Source of the DNA: Streptomyces sp. ALI-76-A
GTDB lineage: Bacteria > Actinomycetota > Actinomycetes > Streptomycetales > Streptomycetaceae
Direction: 5' to 3'
DNA: 64,000 nucleotides
Assembly (NCBI RefSeq): GCF_030287445.1
Contig: NZ_JASVWB010000002.1
Coordinates: forward strand, 5,022,001 to 5,086,000
Part shown: positions 8,579-18,113 of the stretch, piece after piece
Layout: every line of letters starts with the position of its first letter
Numbering within the stretch: position 1 is the stretch's first letter
Translations under genes and position numbers: made by a program
Notes under the pieces: model-generated
Database searches by the model: none
The model's input: only the letters and a program-made list of their open reading frames with translations
Told to the model about the DNA's origin: nothing

Positions 8579-9781
8579 CTACCGGCCGGCCTCCTCGGCC
8601 AGCCGGGGGACGAACTCCGCGACCGCCGCCCGCACGTCGTGGGGCGTCCACTCCAGGCCCGACGCCCGTACGTACACCTCGGTGCAGGCCAGGCCCGGGC
8701 CCTTCTGCTCCCAGGCATGGGCGAACAGCACGGTCTTGGTCTCCTCGGCCTGCCGGATCGCGGCCTCGAAGAGGACGTCGGCGTCGTAGGGCAGCCAGAC
8801 CTGGAAGTCGTGGGTGTGCGGCACCTCGGGGTGCACGCGCGCCCACGGGATCCCGGCCGACGCGAACCCCTCGCGCAGCGCGTCGGCCACCACGCGCGCG
8901 TGCGCCACGTACGCGGGCAGCCGGGGCAGCTCCCGCTCCAGGCCGGCCAGGGCCGACAGCGCGGTCGGGAACTGCTGGAAGACGGTTCCGCCGTACCGGT
9001 GCCGCCAGGCCTTCGCCTCCTCGGCCAGCGTCCTCGGGCCGGCCAGCGCGGCCCCGCCGTATCCGTCGAGGGACTTGTAGAACGACACGTAGACGCTGTC
9101 CGCCAGGCCCGCGATCTCCGCCAGGGGGCGGCCGAAGTGCACGGTGGACTCCCACAGGCGGGCCCCGTCGAAGTGGACCACGGCGTCGCGTTCCCGTGCC
9201 GCCTCCACGACCTCGACGAGCTCCTCCCAGGAGGGCAGCACGAAACCGGCGTCCCTGAGGGGAAGTTCGAGCATCAGCGTCCCGAAGGGCTCGTCGAAGT
9301 CGCGCACCTCGCCCGGGGTCGGCAGCCGGGGTTCGCTCGTCACCCGGACCGGACGCAACCCGCTGACCTGGCTGAGCGCGTTCCGTTCGTGCCGTTCGGG
9401 GTGGGCCAGCCCGTGCAGGGCGACCGTCGGGTCGCCGGTGCGGCCCGCCCAGCAGCGCAGGGCCACCTGCTGGGCCATCGTGCCCGTCGGGAAGAAGACC
9501 GCGGCCTCCGTGCCGAGCAGCTCCGCGACCCTCTGCTCCAGGGCCTCGACGACGCCGTCGCCGTAGATGTCCGACGTCTCGTCCAGGTCGTACAGGTCCG
9601 ACGCCGTGTCCAGCAGGGCGAGGCGCTCCCGGAGTGTGCCGAGGAACCCGAGGCGGGCCAGGGCGCGCTCGGCGCCCCGGTAGGCGGCTGTGCGCCGCTC
9701 CCTGCGCTGTTTGCGCCGCTCCTCGTCACAGACCTGCTCCGGCCCCTGCCCGTCCCGCGCCCGTTCCGCCGTGTCGCTCAT
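8579..9781 (-). CDS. PLP-dependent beta-eliminating lyase / threonine aldolase-like protein
   Basis: A 400-residue fold-type I PLP enzyme resembling low-specificity L-threonine aldolases: FFPTGTMAQQVALRCW (97-111) contacts PLP, HFDGARLW (203-210) gives the Asp205 that pairs with the pyridine nitrogen, and SFYKSLDGYGG (233-243) gives the Schiff-base Lys236. The N-terminal 40 residues are charged and family-atypical. Known members cleave threonine or related beta-hydroxy amino acids to glycine and an aldehyde; the exact substrate here is not determined. It is divergent from the cofactor operon that starts at 10015. Confidence 0.85.
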   Translation of the reverse strand: MSDTAERARDGQGPEQVCDEERRKQRRERRTAAYRGAERALARLGFLGTLRERLALLDTASDLYDLDETSDIYGDGVVEALEQRVAELLGTEAAVFFPTGTMAQQVALRCWAGRTGDPTVALHGLAHPERHERNALSQVSGLRPVRVTSEPRLPTPGEVRDFDEPFGTLMLELPLRDAGFVLPSWEELVEVVEAARERDAVVHFDGARLWESTVHFGRPLAEIAGLADSVYVSFYKSLDGYGGAALAGPRTLAEEAKAWRHRYGGTVFQQFPTALSALAGLERELPRLPAYVAHARVVADALREGFASAGIPWARVHPEVPHTHDFQVWLPYDADVLFEAAIRQAEETKTVLFAHAWEQKGPGLACTEVYVRASGLEWTPHDVRAAVAEFVPRLAEEAGR

Positions 9782-9919
9782 GACCGGATCATGCCCACGG
9801 CTCCTCGTCGGGTCATCCGGATTTCCGTCCCCGCCGGGTCATCCTGCCGTTTCCGTGCGCCCGCCCGCGTGGCTGTGCCGCGCCCGGCATGACGCGCGGG
9901 CGCCCGGAAACCCACAGCC

Positions 9920-9928
9920 TGTGGACAA
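9920..9928 (-). promoter_or_regulatory. Consensus DnaA box (TTGTCCACA on the minus strand)
   Basis: TGTGGACAA on the plus strand is a perfect match to the actinobacterial DnaA box. It overlaps a small dyad (CCACAGCCTGTGG, 9912-9924) and lies upstream of a possible -10 (TAACAT, 9955-9960) for the cofactor operon. A single box by chance is possible; its position in an intergenic region is the only support for function. Confidence 0.4.
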
Positions 9929-10014
9929 CCGGACGCCCCTCGAACCAATCGCGTTAACATGACGAGAAATCGTCCGGTACCCAGAGCGGACTGGAACGGG
10001 AAGGCCGCCGTCGC

Positions 10015-10944
10015 GTGAGTACAGTGCAACAGCCAGACCCCAAGGACCGCCCCGCGCGGCTCACCGTCGGCGTCGTCGGCGCCGGCCGCGTGGGCCCCGC
10101 GCTCGCCGCGTCCCTCCAGCTCGCCGGACACCGTCCGGTGGCCGTCTCCGGGGTCTCGGACGCCTCCCGGCGCCGGGCCGCGCAGATGCTGCCCGACGTG
10201 CCGCTCGTGCCGCCCGCCGAGGTCATGGCCCGCGCCGACCTGGTCCTGCTGACCGTCCCCGACGACACCCTGCCCGGCCTCGTCGAGGGCCTCGCAGAGA
10301 CCGGTGCCGTACGGCCGGGACAGCTCCTGGCGCACACCTCCGGCCGGTACGGCGCACAGGTCCTGGACCCCGCCCTGCGCGCGGGCGCGCTGCCGCTGGC
10401 CCTGCACCCGGCGATGACCTTCACCGGCACCCCCATGGACGTGCAGCGCCTGGCCGGCTGCTCGTTCGGCGTCACCGCCCCCGAGGAGCTGCGGCTGGCC
10501 GCCGAGGCACTCGTCATCGAGATGGGCGGCGAGCCCGAGTGGATCGCCGAGGAGATGCGGCCGCTCTACCACGCGGCGCTCGCCCTGGGCGCCAACCACC
10601 TGGTCACCCTGGTCGCCCAGTCCCTGGAACTGCTGCGCGCGTCCGGCGTCGAGGCCCCCGACCGGATGCTCGGCCCGCTGCTCGGCGCCGCCCTCGACAA
10701 CGCCCTGCGCTCCGGCGACGCGGCCCTGACCGGCCCCGTCGCGCGCGGGGACGCGGGCACGGTCGCCGCCCACGTCGAGCAGTTGCGCAGGCACGCCCCG
10801 CAGACCGTCGCCGGCTACCTGGCCATGGCGCGCGCGACCGCGGACCGGGCGCTCGCACACGGCCTGCTGAAGCCGGAACTCGCGGAGGACCTCCTCGGGG
10901 TACTCGCCCACGGGACCGACGGCACCGAAGGGGACGCCCCATGA
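10015..10944 (+). CDS. Rossmann-fold DUF2520 protein, possible PanG-type ketopantoate reductase
   Basis: A 309-residue protein with an N-terminal NAD(P)-binding Rossmann domain ([12 protein letters not shown], residues 19-30) and a C-terminal helical DUF2520 domain ([18 protein letters not shown]). Proteins of this architecture include PanG, an alternative ketopantoate reductase. The gene is translationally coupled (ATGA) to panC, which uses pantoate, so supplying pantoate is a reasonable inference, not proven. The GTG start has a nearby GGGAAGG Shine-Dalgarno. It is the first gene of a five-gene operon with panC, nadB, nadC and coaX. Confidence 0.8.
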   Translation: MSTVQQPDPKDRPARLTVGVVGAGRVGPALAASLQLAGHRPVAVSGVSDASRRRAAQMLPDVPLVPPAEVMARADLVLLTVPDDTLPGLVEGLAETGAVRPGQLLAHTSGRYGAQVLDPALRAGALPLALHPAMTFTGTPMDVQRLAGCSFGVTAPEELRLAAEALVIEMGGEPEWIAEEMRPLYHAALALGANHLVTLVAQSLELLRASGVEAPDRMLGPLLGAALDNALRSGDAALTGPVARGDAGTVAAHVEQLRRHAPQTVAGYLAMARATADRALAHGLLKPELAEDLLGVLAHGTDGTEGDAP

Positions 10945-11933
10945 CCACCGCCCTGCTGCGCACCGCCGACGCCCTGCACGCCCGCGCGCGCGAGGGCCGC
11001 CGCGCCGTCGTGATGACCATGGGCGCCCTGCACGAGGGCCACGCCACGCTCGTCCGCACCGCGCGCGAGATCGCCGGGCCCGACGGCGAGGTCGTCGTCA
11101 CCGTCTTCGTGAACCCGCTGCAGTTCGGCCGCGGCGAGGACCTCGACCGCTACCCGCGCACCCTGGACGCCGACCTCGAACTCGCCGAACAGTCCGGCGC
11201 GGACGCGGTGTTCGCGCCCTCCCTGGACGAGGTGTACCCGGGCGGCGAGCCCCAGGTCCGGATCAGCGCCGGCCCCATGGGGGAGCGCCTCGAGGGCAGC
11301 TCCCGCCCCGGCCACTTCGACGGCATGCTCACCGTCGTCGCCAAGCTGCTGCACCTCACCCGCCCCGACATCGCGCTGTACGGGCAGAAGGACGCCCAGC
11401 AGCTCGCCCTGATCCGCCGCATGGTGCGCGACCTGAACTTCGGCGTCGAGATCGTCGGCGTCCCCACCGTGCGCGAGGACGACGGCCTGGCCCTGTCCAG
11501 CCGCAACCGCTACCTCTCGCCGGACGAGCGGCGCACGGCGCTCGCCCTGTCCCGCGCGCTGTTCGCCGGCCGCGACCGGCACGCGGCGCAGGAGGCGCTG
11601 CGCGCGCGGGCCCGTGAAGTGCCCGCCACGCGCGCGCGTGCCGAGGCGCTGAGCGCCATAGGCGAGTCCCGCGCGGCGGCCGACACGCACGCCGTCGTGA
11701 AGGCCGCTCCCGCCGGCCCCGCGGCGGTCCGCGCGGCGGCCCGCCTGGTCCTCGACGAGGCCGCCCGCCTCAGCCCCCCGCTCGCGCTGGACTACCTGGC
11801 CCTCGTCGACCCGTCCGACTTCACCGAGATCGAGGACGACTTCACCGGCGAGGCCGTCCTCGCCGTCGCCGCCCGGGTCGGGACGACCCGGCTGATCGAC
11901 AACATCCCCCTGACCTTCGGAGCCGCCTCGTGA
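10941..11933 (+). CDS. panC: Pantothenate synthetase (pantoate--beta-alanine ligase)
   Basis: PanC condenses pantoate and beta-alanine with ATP to make pantothenate in the cytoplasm. The 330-residue product has the HIGH-like motif [11 protein letters not shown] (24-34), [39 protein letters not shown] and the KMSKS-equivalent ALSSRNRYL. The start ATG overlaps the stop of the DUF2520 gene by 4 bp, and its own stop overlaps the nadB GTG (GTGA). It is longer than the usual 280 or so residues because of an Ala/Arg-rich insertion in the C-terminal domain (about 205-255). Confidence 0.95.
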   Translation: MTTALLRTADALHARAREGRRAVVMTMGALHEGHATLVRTAREIAGPDGEVVVTVFVNPLQFGRGEDLDRYPRTLDADLELAEQSGADAVFAPSLDEVYPGGEPQVRISAGPMGERLEGSSRPGHFDGMLTVVAKLLHLTRPDIALYGQKDAQQLALIRRMVRDLNFGVEIVGVPTVREDDGLALSSRNRYLSPDERRTALALSRALFAGRDRHAAQEALRARAREVPATRARAEALSAIGESRAAADTHAVVKAAPAGPAAVRAAARLVLDEAARLSPPLALDYLALVDPSDFTEIEDDFTGEAVLAVAARVGTTRLIDNIPLTFGAAS

Positions 11934-13660
11934 CCAGCACAGGCATACGACTGCACGCGCCCGCGCCCGGGTGGGACATCGCCGCGGACGTCGTGGTCGT
12001 CGGCTCCGGCGTCGCCGGCCTGACCGCCGCCCTGCGCTGCGAGGCGGCCGGCCTGACGACGGTCGTCGTCACCAAGGCCCGCCTGGACGACGGCTCCACC
12101 CGCTGGGCGCAGGGCGGCATCGCCGCGGCCCTCGGCGAGGGCGACACGCCCGAACAGCACCTGGACGACACGCTGGTGGCGGGCGCGGGCCTGTGCGACG
12201 AGGAGGCCGTCCGGATCCTCGTCACCGAGGGCCCCGATGCCGTACGCCGGCTCATCGAGACGGGCGCCCACTTCGACGAGTCGTCCGAAGGACGCCTGGA
12301 ACTCACCCGTGAGGGCGGCCACCACCGCCGCCGTATCGCCCACGCCGGCGGCGACGCGACCGGCGCGGAGATCTCCCGCGCGCTGGTCGAGGCGGTCCGC
12401 GCGCGGGGCCTGCGCACGATCGAGAACGCGCTCGTCCTGGACCTCCTCACGGACGCCGACGGCCGCACCGCCGGTGTCACCCTGCACGTCATGGGAGAGG
12501 GCCAGCACGACGGTGTGGGCGCCGTGCACGCCCCCGCGGTCGTCCTCGCGACGGGCGGCATGGGCCAGGTCTTCTCCGCGACCACCAACCCGTCCGTGTC
12601 GACGGGCGACGGCGTGGCGCTGGCCCTGCGCGCGGGCGCGGAGGTCTCCGACCTGGAGTTCGTGCAGTTCCACCCGACGGTGCTGTTCCTGGGCCCGGAC
12701 GCGGAAGGCCAGCAGCCGCTGGTCTCCGAGGCGGTGCGCGGCGAAGGCGCCCACCTGGTGGACGCCCACGGCGTGCGCTTCATGGTCGGGCAGCACGAAC
12801 TCGCGGAGCTCGCCCCCCGGGACATCGTCGCCAAGGGGATCATGCGCCGCATGCAGGAACAGGGCGCCGAGCACATGTTCCTCGACGCGCGGCACTTCGG
12901 CGCCGACATGTGGGAGCACCGCTTCCCGACGATCCTCGCCGCCTGCCGCGCGCACGGCATCGACCCGGTGCACGAGCCCATCCCGATCGCCCCGGCCGCC
13001 CACTACGCCTCCGGCGGCGTCCGCACCGACCCGCACGGCCGCACCACCGTCCCCGGCCTGTACGCGTGCGGCGAGGTCGCCTGCACCGGCGTGCACGGTG
13101 CGAACCGGCTCGCGTCGAACTCCCTCCTGGAGGGTCTGGTCTACGCGGAGCGCATCGTCGCCGACATCGCGGCGAGCCGCGTCGGCGACGGCCTCCACGC
13201 GCGCGTGCCCGCCCCGGTCGAGCACCCCGAGAAGCCCGCCCACCCCCTGCTCGCCGCCGAGGACCGGTTCACGATCCAGCGGATCATGACGGAGGGCGCC
13301 GGCGTCCTGCGCTCCGCCGCGTCCATGGCCACCGCGGCCGACGCCCTCCAGCGGCTGCACACCGAAGCCCGGGACGCCCTCGACGAGAACGGCAAGACCG
13401 CCGAGCCCGGCGTCGACACCTGGGAGGCCACCAACCTGCTGTGCGTGGCCCGCGTCCTGGTCGCCGCCGCCCGCCTGCGCGAGGAGACCCGGGGCTGCCA
13501 CTGGCGCGAGGACCACGCCGAGCGCGACGACGCCCGGTGGCGCCGTCACATCGTCGTACGACTCAATCCGGACCGCACACTCGCCGTACACACCACCGAT
13601 ACCGCAGACTTCCCCCCGACCCGGCAGCACCAGCCGGCGCAGCGTCCCCAGGAGCAGTGA
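11930..13660 (+). CDS. nadB: L-aspartate oxidase
   Basis: This 576-residue FAD enzyme oxidises L-aspartate to iminoaspartate, the first step of de novo NAD synthesis. Visible motifs are the dinucleotide fold [17 protein letters not shown] (about 23-39), the [13 protein letters not shown] loop, HAGGDATG and the C-terminal [23 protein letters not shown] helical C-terminal domain follows. The GTG start is coupled to panC by a 4-bp overlap. No nadA lies next to it in this window, so quinolinate synthase must be elsewhere. The gene is followed immediately by nadC. Confidence 0.95.
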   Translation: MTSTGIRLHAPAPGWDIAADVVVVGSGVAGLTAALRCEAAGLTTVVVTKARLDDGSTRWAQGGIAAALGEGDTPEQHLDDTLVAGAGLCDEEAVRILVTEGPDAVRRLIETGAHFDESSEGRLELTREGGHHRRRIAHAGGDATGAEISRALVEAVRARGLRTIENALVLDLLTDADGRTAGVTLHVMGEGQHDGVGAVHAPAVVLATGGMGQVFSATTNPSVSTGDGVALALRAGAEVSDLEFVQFHPTVLFLGPDAEGQQPLVSEAVRGEGAHLVDAHGVRFMVGQHELAELAPRDIVAKGIMRRMQEQGAEHMFLDARHFGADMWEHRFPTILAACRAHGIDPVHEPIPIAPAAHYASGGVRTDPHGRTTVPGLYACGEVACTGVHGANRLASNSLLEGLVYAERIVADIAASRVGDGLHARVPAPVEHPEKPAHPLLAAEDRFTIQRIMTEGAGVLRSAASMATAADALQRLHTEARDALDENGKTAEPGVDTWEATNLLCVARVLVAAARLREETRGCHWREDHAERDDARWRRHIVVRLNPDRTLAVHTTDTADFPPTRQHQPAQRPQEQ

Positions 13661-13665
13661 CCAAA

Positions 13666-14643
13666 GTGAGCACCCCCGACCTTCCCCTCGCGCCGACCGG
13701 CGGCTGCGGCGACGGCTGTGCCTGTGGCGCCGACGGCGGCGAGGAATACCTGGAGTGCGGGCTCGACCCCGCGCTCGCCCAACTCCTGGCCGACGCGGGT
13801 CTCGACCCGGTGGAGGTCGAGGACATCGCCAACGTCGCCATCCAGGAGGACCTCGACCACGGTGTGGACGTGACGACCGTCGCGACCATCCCGGAGGACG
13901 CCGTCGCCACCGCCGACTTCACCGCACGCGAGGCGGGCGTCGTGGCCGGCCTCAGGGTCGCCGAAGCGGTCCTCTCGGTCGTCTGCACGGACGAGCTGGA
14001 GGTCGAGCGGCACGTGGAGGACGGCGACCGCGTCGAGGAGGGCCAGAAGCTCCTGTCGGTCACCACCCGCACCCGCGACCTCCTGACCGCCGAGCGCAGC
14101 GCGCTGAACCTCATGTGCCGCCTGTCGGGCATCGCGACCGCCACGCGCGCGTGGGCGGACGCCCTGGAGGGCACCAAGGCGCGCGTGCGGGACACCCGCA
14201 AGACGACGCCGGGCCTGCGCTCCCTGGAGAAGTACGCGGTGCGCTGCGGCGGCGGCGTCAACCACCGCATGTCGCTGTCCGACGCGGCCCTGGTCAAGGA
14301 CAACCACGTGGTCGCAGCGGGCGGCGTCGCCCAGGCCTTCAAGGCCGTACGGGAGGCCTTCCCGGACGTGCCGATCGAGGTCGAGGTCGACACCCTGCAC
14401 CAGCTGCGCGAGGTCGTGGACGCCGGCGCCGACCTGATCCTGCTGGACAACTTCACGCCGGGCGAGTGCCAGGAGGCGGTGGCCCTCGTCCACGGCCGCG
14501 CGGCGCTGGAAGCCTCCGGCCGGCTCACCCTCGGCAACGCCAAGGCCTACGCCGACACCGGCGTCGACTACCTCGCCGTAGGGGCCCTCACCCACTCCTC
14601 GCCGATCCTGGACATCGGCCTGGACCTGCGCGAGGCGGAGTAG
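13666..14643 (+). CDS. nadC: Nicotinate-nucleotide pyrophosphorylase (quinolinate phosphoribosyltransferase)
   Basis: NadC converts quinolinate and PRPP to nicotinate mononucleotide. The 325-residue protein has an unusual Cys-rich N-terminal tail (GGCGDGCACGADGGEE, residues 12-27), then the family motifs EDLDHGVDVTT, TARRSALN-like LTAERSALNLMCRLSGIAT, RDTRKTTPGLRSLEKYAV, GGGVNHRMSLSDAALVKDNH and DLILLDNF. I chose the GTG at 13666; a GTG at 13657 overlapping the nadB stop is in frame, but AGGAG (13650-13654) would be too close to it. The Cys cluster could bind metal but is outside the catalytic fold. Confidence 0.93.
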   Translation: MSTPDLPLAPTGGCGDGCACGADGGEEYLECGLDPALAQLLADAGLDPVEVEDIANVAIQEDLDHGVDVTTVATIPEDAVATADFTAREAGVVAGLRVAEAVLSVVCTDELEVERHVEDGDRVEEGQKLLSVTTRTRDLLTAERSALNLMCRLSGIATATRAWADALEGTKARVRDTRKTTPGLRSLEKYAVRCGGGVNHRMSLSDAALVKDNHVVAAGGVAQAFKAVREAFPDVPIEVEVDTLHQLREVVDAGADLILLDNFTPGECQEAVALVHGRAALEASGRLTLGNAKAYADTGVDYLAVGALTHSSPILDIGLDLREAE

Positions 14644-14648
14644 CCGCG

Positions 14649-15446
14649 ATGCTCCTCACGATCGACGTGGGCAACACGCACACGGTTCTGGGCCTGTTCG
14701 ACGGCGAGGACATCGTCGAGCACTGGCGGATCTCCACGGACGCGCGCCGCACGGCCGACGAGCTGGCGGTGCTGCTCCAGGGCCTGATGGGGATGCACCC
14801 GCTCCTCGGCGACGAGCTGGGTGACGGCATCGACGGGATCGCGATCTGCGCGACCGTACCCTCGGTGCTGCACGAACTGCGCGAGGTGACGCGCCGCTAC
14901 TACGGCGACGTGCCCGCCGTGCTCGTCGAGCCGGGCGTGAAGACCGGCGTGCCGATCCTGACCGACAACCCCAAGGAGGTCGGCGCCGACCGGATCATCA
15001 ACGCGGTGGCGGCGGTCGAGCTGTACAGCGGCCCGGCCATCGTCGTGGACTTCGGTACGGCGACGACGTTCGACGCCGTCTCCGCGCGCGGGGAGTACGT
15101 CGGCGGTGTCATCGCGCCCGGTATCGAGATCTCCGTCGAGGCGCTCGGCGTCAAGGGGGCGCAGCTGCGGAAGATCGAGGTGGCACGTCCCCGCAGCGTG
15201 ATCGGCAAGAACACCGTCGAGGCGATGCAGTCCGGGATCATCTACGGGTTCGCCGGCCAGGTGGACGGGGTCGTGAACCGGATGGCGCGGGAGCTGGCGG
15301 AGGACCCGGAGGATGTGACGGTCATCGCCACGGGCGGACTCGCGCCGATGGTGCTGGGCGAGTCGTCGGTGATCGACGAGCACGAGCCGTGGCTGACGTT
15401 GATCGGACTGCGGCTGGTGTACGAGCGGAACGTGTCCCGCATGTGA
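14649..15446 (+). CDS. coaX: Type III pantothenate kinase
   Basis: CoaX phosphorylates pantothenate, the first step from vitamin B5 to CoA. The 265-residue ASKHA-fold protein has the phosphate-1 motif LTIDVGNTHTVLGLF (3-17), the pantothenate loop GADRIINAVAA, phosphate-2 IVVDFGTATTFDAVS and GGVIAPGIEIS. It starts 5 bp after the nadC stop, so it is the last gene of the cofactor operon. Type III kinases are not feedback-inhibited by CoA, so control here is more likely at expression level; that is family knowledge, not visible in the DNA. Confidence 0.95.
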   Translation: MLLTIDVGNTHTVLGLFDGEDIVEHWRISTDARRTADELAVLLQGLMGMHPLLGDELGDGIDGIAICATVPSVLHELREVTRRYYGDVPAVLVEPGVKTGVPILTDNPKEVGADRIINAVAAVELYSGPAIVVDFGTATTFDAVSARGEYVGGVIAPGIEISVEALGVKGAQLRKIEVARPRSVIGKNTVEAMQSGIIYGFAGQVDGVVNRMARELAEDPEDVTVIATGGLAPMVLGESSVIDEHEPWLTLIGLRLVYERNVSRM

Positions 15447-15665
15447 GCGTGCGCGCGGTGGGGCGGCGTGGGGTGACGTTCTGCCCCTGCCGCCCCACGC
15501 GTTCCCGGACCGTACGAAGAGCCGGCGGACACGGTCCGTGCGAGCCGGACGCGGACCGGCGCCGGGAAAGGCCCGCCAGGGCCGCGCGTCCGGGCGGGTG
15601 GCTTCCCGGCGCCACACCCAAGCGTCTTATGTCAAATTTGTCTGATTAGCGCGTATCGTCGCCGC

Positions 15666-16481
15666 ATGCCCACGCCATACGGATCCCGCGGCGGCATGGC
15701 GTTCGGTGCGGAGGAGCTGCGTGTGCTCCGTCGCGCTCTCGCCCTCGCCCTCCACCCCACGCCCGCCTCGGCCAAGGACGTCCAGGACTGCCTCCGCCTC
15801 GCCGAGTCCCTCGACGAGGCGACACGCGAGGGCGCTCGGCTGCGTGCCTTCCTGGTGGCCGACCTCGCCCGGTACCGCGCCGCCCTCCCCGGCACCGTCG
15901 CCGGCTACCTCGCGCTGCTGGAGGAGGCGCTCGGCGCCGGACACCGCCCGCACCCCGACGACCTGGCCGCCCTGCGGGCCCTGCGGGGCAACCCCGTCGC
16001 GGCCGCTCTCCTCGACCGCTGCCGGACACCGGCCGAACGCGACGTACGGGCGCACCCGGCCCGCGGCACCGTCCGCCGGGCCGCTGAGGCCCTCTCGGCC
16101 GTTCCCGCCTCCCGCAGGCGTCTCAAGGCGCTCCCCGGGGGCCGTTCCGCGGCCACCGACGACCCCGGCGCGGGACGGTACGGAGCCGAGCGGCCCGCGG
16201 AGGAGCCGTCGCAGGGATCCGTCCTGAACCTCGCGCAGGACTTCACCCCGGACCCCGGGTCGCGGCACCGCGTCCTGGATGCCGCGGACGATCAGGCCGG
16301 GGAGCCCGCCCGGAAACCCGAGCCCAAGCCGGCCGAGCGCCCTGAGCGGCCGGCTCCCGAGCCGCCCGGTCCGGCCGACCCCAGGCCGAGCCGCCCGGTC
16401 CCCACTCCGGGCGAGGTCTTCCCCCGCCGCAAGCCGACGTCCCCGCCCGAGAGCCCACCGCAGCAGCTCGCCGTGGGCTGA
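15666..16481 (+). CDS. Conserved Streptomyces-type protein of unknown function with Pro-rich tail
   Basis: 271 residues. The first 135 residues are an Ala/Leu-rich helical domain (EELRVLRRALALALHPTPASAKDVQDCLRLAESLDEA onward); the last 130 are Pro/Glu/Arg-rich and look disordered. No signal peptide or membrane segment. I recognise no family. It appears leaderless: TATCGT at 15654-15659 sits 6 nt before the ATG. Just upstream, CAAATTTG inside GTCAAATTTGTC (about 15631-15642) is an AT-rich palindrome that stands out in this GC-rich sequence and could be an operator. Confidence 0.7.
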   Translation: MPTPYGSRGGMAFGAEELRVLRRALALALHPTPASAKDVQDCLRLAESLDEATREGARLRAFLVADLARYRAALPGTVAGYLALLEEALGAGHRPHPDDLAALRALRGNPVAAALLDRCRTPAERDVRAHPARGTVRRAAEALSAVPASRRRLKALPGGRSAATDDPGAGRYGAERPAEEPSQGSVLNLAQDFTPDPGSRHRVLDAADDQAGEPARKPEPKPAERPERPAPEPPGPADPRPSRPVPTPGEVFPRRKPTSPPESPPQQLAVG

Positions 16482-16570
16482 GCGGGCCGAGTCCGCCGTA
16501 CGGGGGTGGTGCGCCCCACTTCGCCCCACCCCGCCCCGGGCGTCCCCGGGCCCGTGGCTACTCTGGACGC

Positions 16571-16750
16571 ATGGACTACGTCTCCGCGCTCCTGCCCCCG
16601 GTCGTGATGGCCGTGTTCTTCGTCGGTCTGATCAGGGTGATCGTGAAGACCCAGGGCGGGGCCAACAAGGCCAAGGAGGACGCGGCCGTGGACGCCGCCC
16701 TCACGCGCACGGAAGGTCTCCGCCAGAACTCCCCGAACCGCGACGCCTGA
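16571..16750 (+). CDS. Small single-pass membrane protein (59 aa)
   Basis: A short frame with strong Streptomyces third-position bias encodes 59 residues: a hydrophobic N-terminal helix (about 4-24, LLPPVVMAVFFVGLIRVIV) followed by a polar, charged tail ending SPNRDA. TACTCT at 16559-16564 lies 6 nt before the ATG, consistent with a leaderless transcript. It ends 72 bp before a strong hairpin terminator. Such small proteins are common and uncharacterised in streptomycetes; no function is proposed. Confidence 0.7.
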   Translation: MDYVSALLPPVVMAVFFVGLIRVIVKTQGGANKAKEDAAVDAALTRTEGLRQNSPNRDA

Positions 16751-16822
16751 GCGGACGGGCGCGGGGCGGCCCGCGCTCGCCCTGCCCGTCCGTCGTGGCG
16801 GAGACCTCCAGAGACACCTGTA

Positions 16823-16862
16823 GGCGTACGACTCGCTCCTTCCCGAGTCGTACGCCCTTTTT
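16823..16862 (+). terminator. Rho-independent terminator
   Basis: A perfect 13-bp stem (GGCGTACGACTCG, 16823-16835, with its complement at 16844-16856), an 8-nt loop and a run of five T at 16858-16862. It ends the 59-aa gene's transcript ahead of the BlaI-type regulator. Confidence 0.9.
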
Positions 16863-16931
16863 GTGGCTGCCTGTCAGGAAAGCGCACGTCCGTCACGCGA
16901 ATGACGGGATCTCCCACTATTGTGCTGAGTT

Positions 16932-17369
16932 GTGCCTCGCCCATTGGGAGAACTCGAAGACGCGGTCATGACGCGGGTGTGGAAGTGGAACCGCCCGGTG
17001 ACCGTTCGAGAAGTCCTGGAAGATCTCCAACAGGAACGGTCCATCGCGTACACCACGGTGATGACCGTTCTGGACAATCTCCATCAGAAGGGCTGGGTGC
17101 GCCGTGAGGCGGAAGGCCGGGCCTATCGATATGAGGCGGTCTCGACCCGGGCCGCGTACGCCGCCGCCCTGATGAACGACGCCTGGTCCCAGAGTGACAA
17201 CCCGGCAGCCGCTCTCGTCGCGTTCTTCGGGATGATGAGCGATGAACAGCGACTTGCCCTGCGGGACGCCGTTCGCATCGTCGAGGGGCCGGAATCGTCC
17301 GAAGCGGCGCCCGCCCCCGAAACGGGCGGCCCGAACCCCGGCTCGGCACCGGAGGGCCACGGGCGATAG
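16932..17369 (+). CDS. BlaI/MecI/CopY-family transcriptional regulator
   Basis: The 145-residue protein has the BlaI winged-helix pattern: LGELEDAVMTRVWKWNRPVTVREVLEDL, then IAYTTVMTVLDNLHQKGWVRREAEGRAYRYEAV, with a C-terminal dimerisation region and a Pro-rich tail. BlaI proteins repress beta-lactamase or copper genes and are released by proteolysis from a BlaR-type partner. No BlaR-like protease is adjacent, so the trigger is unclear. The GTG start follows TATTGT (16918-16923) by 8 nt, suggesting leaderless expression. The next gene starts 10 bp after its stop. Confidence 0.85.
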   Translation: MPRPLGELEDAVMTRVWKWNRPVTVREVLEDLQQERSIAYTTVMTVLDNLHQKGWVRREAEGRAYRYEAVSTRAAYAAALMNDAWSQSDNPAAALVAFFGMMSDEQRLALRDAVRIVEGPESSEAAPAPETGGPNPGSAPEGHGR

Positions 17370-17378
17370 CGTCCGCTC

Positions 17379-17939
17379 ATGTCAGCAGAGAGCTCAGCGG
17401 AGAGTCCAGCCGCGGAGAGTCCCGAAGTCACCGCGAAAGCCATCACCGTCCGGCGGGCCCGGACCGGCGATGTCCCGGCCGTCCGGCGTCTCCTTGACGC
17501 GTACGTCCGCGACCGCATCCTGCTCGACAAAGCGATGGTGACGCTTTACGAGGACATCCAGGAGTTCTGGGTCGCCGAACGGGACGACAACGCCGAGGTC
17601 GTGGGCTGCGGTGCCCTGCACGTGATGTGGGAAGACCTCGCGGAAGTCCGCACTCTCGCGGTGAAGCCCGGCCTGAAGGGCGCCGGTGTCGGCCATCAGT
17701 TGCTGGAGAAGTTGCTGCACACCGCGCGCTGGCTCGGTGTTCGGCGTGTTTTCTGCCTGACCTTCGAAGTGGACTTCTTCGGCAAGCACGGCTTCGTGGA
17801 GATCGGCGAGACACCCGTCGACACCGATGTCTACGCGGAGCTGCTGCGTTCCTATGACGAAGGCGTGGCGGAGTTCCTCGGTCTCGAACGAGTGAAACCG
17901 AACACCTTGGGCAACAGCCGGATGCTTCTGCATCTGTGA
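17379..17939 (+). CDS. argA: Short amino-acid N-acetyltransferase (GNAT, ArgA-like)
   Basis: A 186-residue single GNAT domain resembling the short N-acetylglutamate synthase of mycobacteria (Rv2747 type), without the kinase-like domain of classical ArgA. Motif A is visible as VRTLAVKPGLKGAGVGHQLLEKLL, followed by GVRRVFCLTFEVDFFGKHGFVEI. It would acetylate glutamate with acetyl-CoA to start arginine synthesis; substrate assignment rests on resemblance. A TAGCGT box (17367-17372) overlaps the stop codon of the BlaI gene and lies 6 nt before the ATG, so it may have its own leaderless promoter. Confidence 0.75.
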   Translation: MSAESSAESPAAESPEVTAKAITVRRARTGDVPAVRRLLDAYVRDRILLDKAMVTLYEDIQEFWVAERDDNAEVVGCGALHVMWEDLAEVRTLAVKPGLKGAGVGHQLLEKLLHTARWLGVRRVFCLTFEVDFFGKHGFVEIGETPVDTDVYAELLRSYDEGVAEFLGLERVKPNTLGNSRMLLHL

Positions 17940-18113
17940 TCGCCAAGGCGTGGCAAGGAGCCGACAAGGCTCGATCCGGAAGACCTATTCCGCCCGGCCG
18001 ACCCCTGCCCAGGTTCCCTATGTCCGAAACGCGCACGTTTCCGGACTGTGCGGGGTCGGTCAGTCTCTCCCAGGGGTTTGTGTTTTTCCAGCAAAAGCGG
18101 TTTGCTTTCCGAC

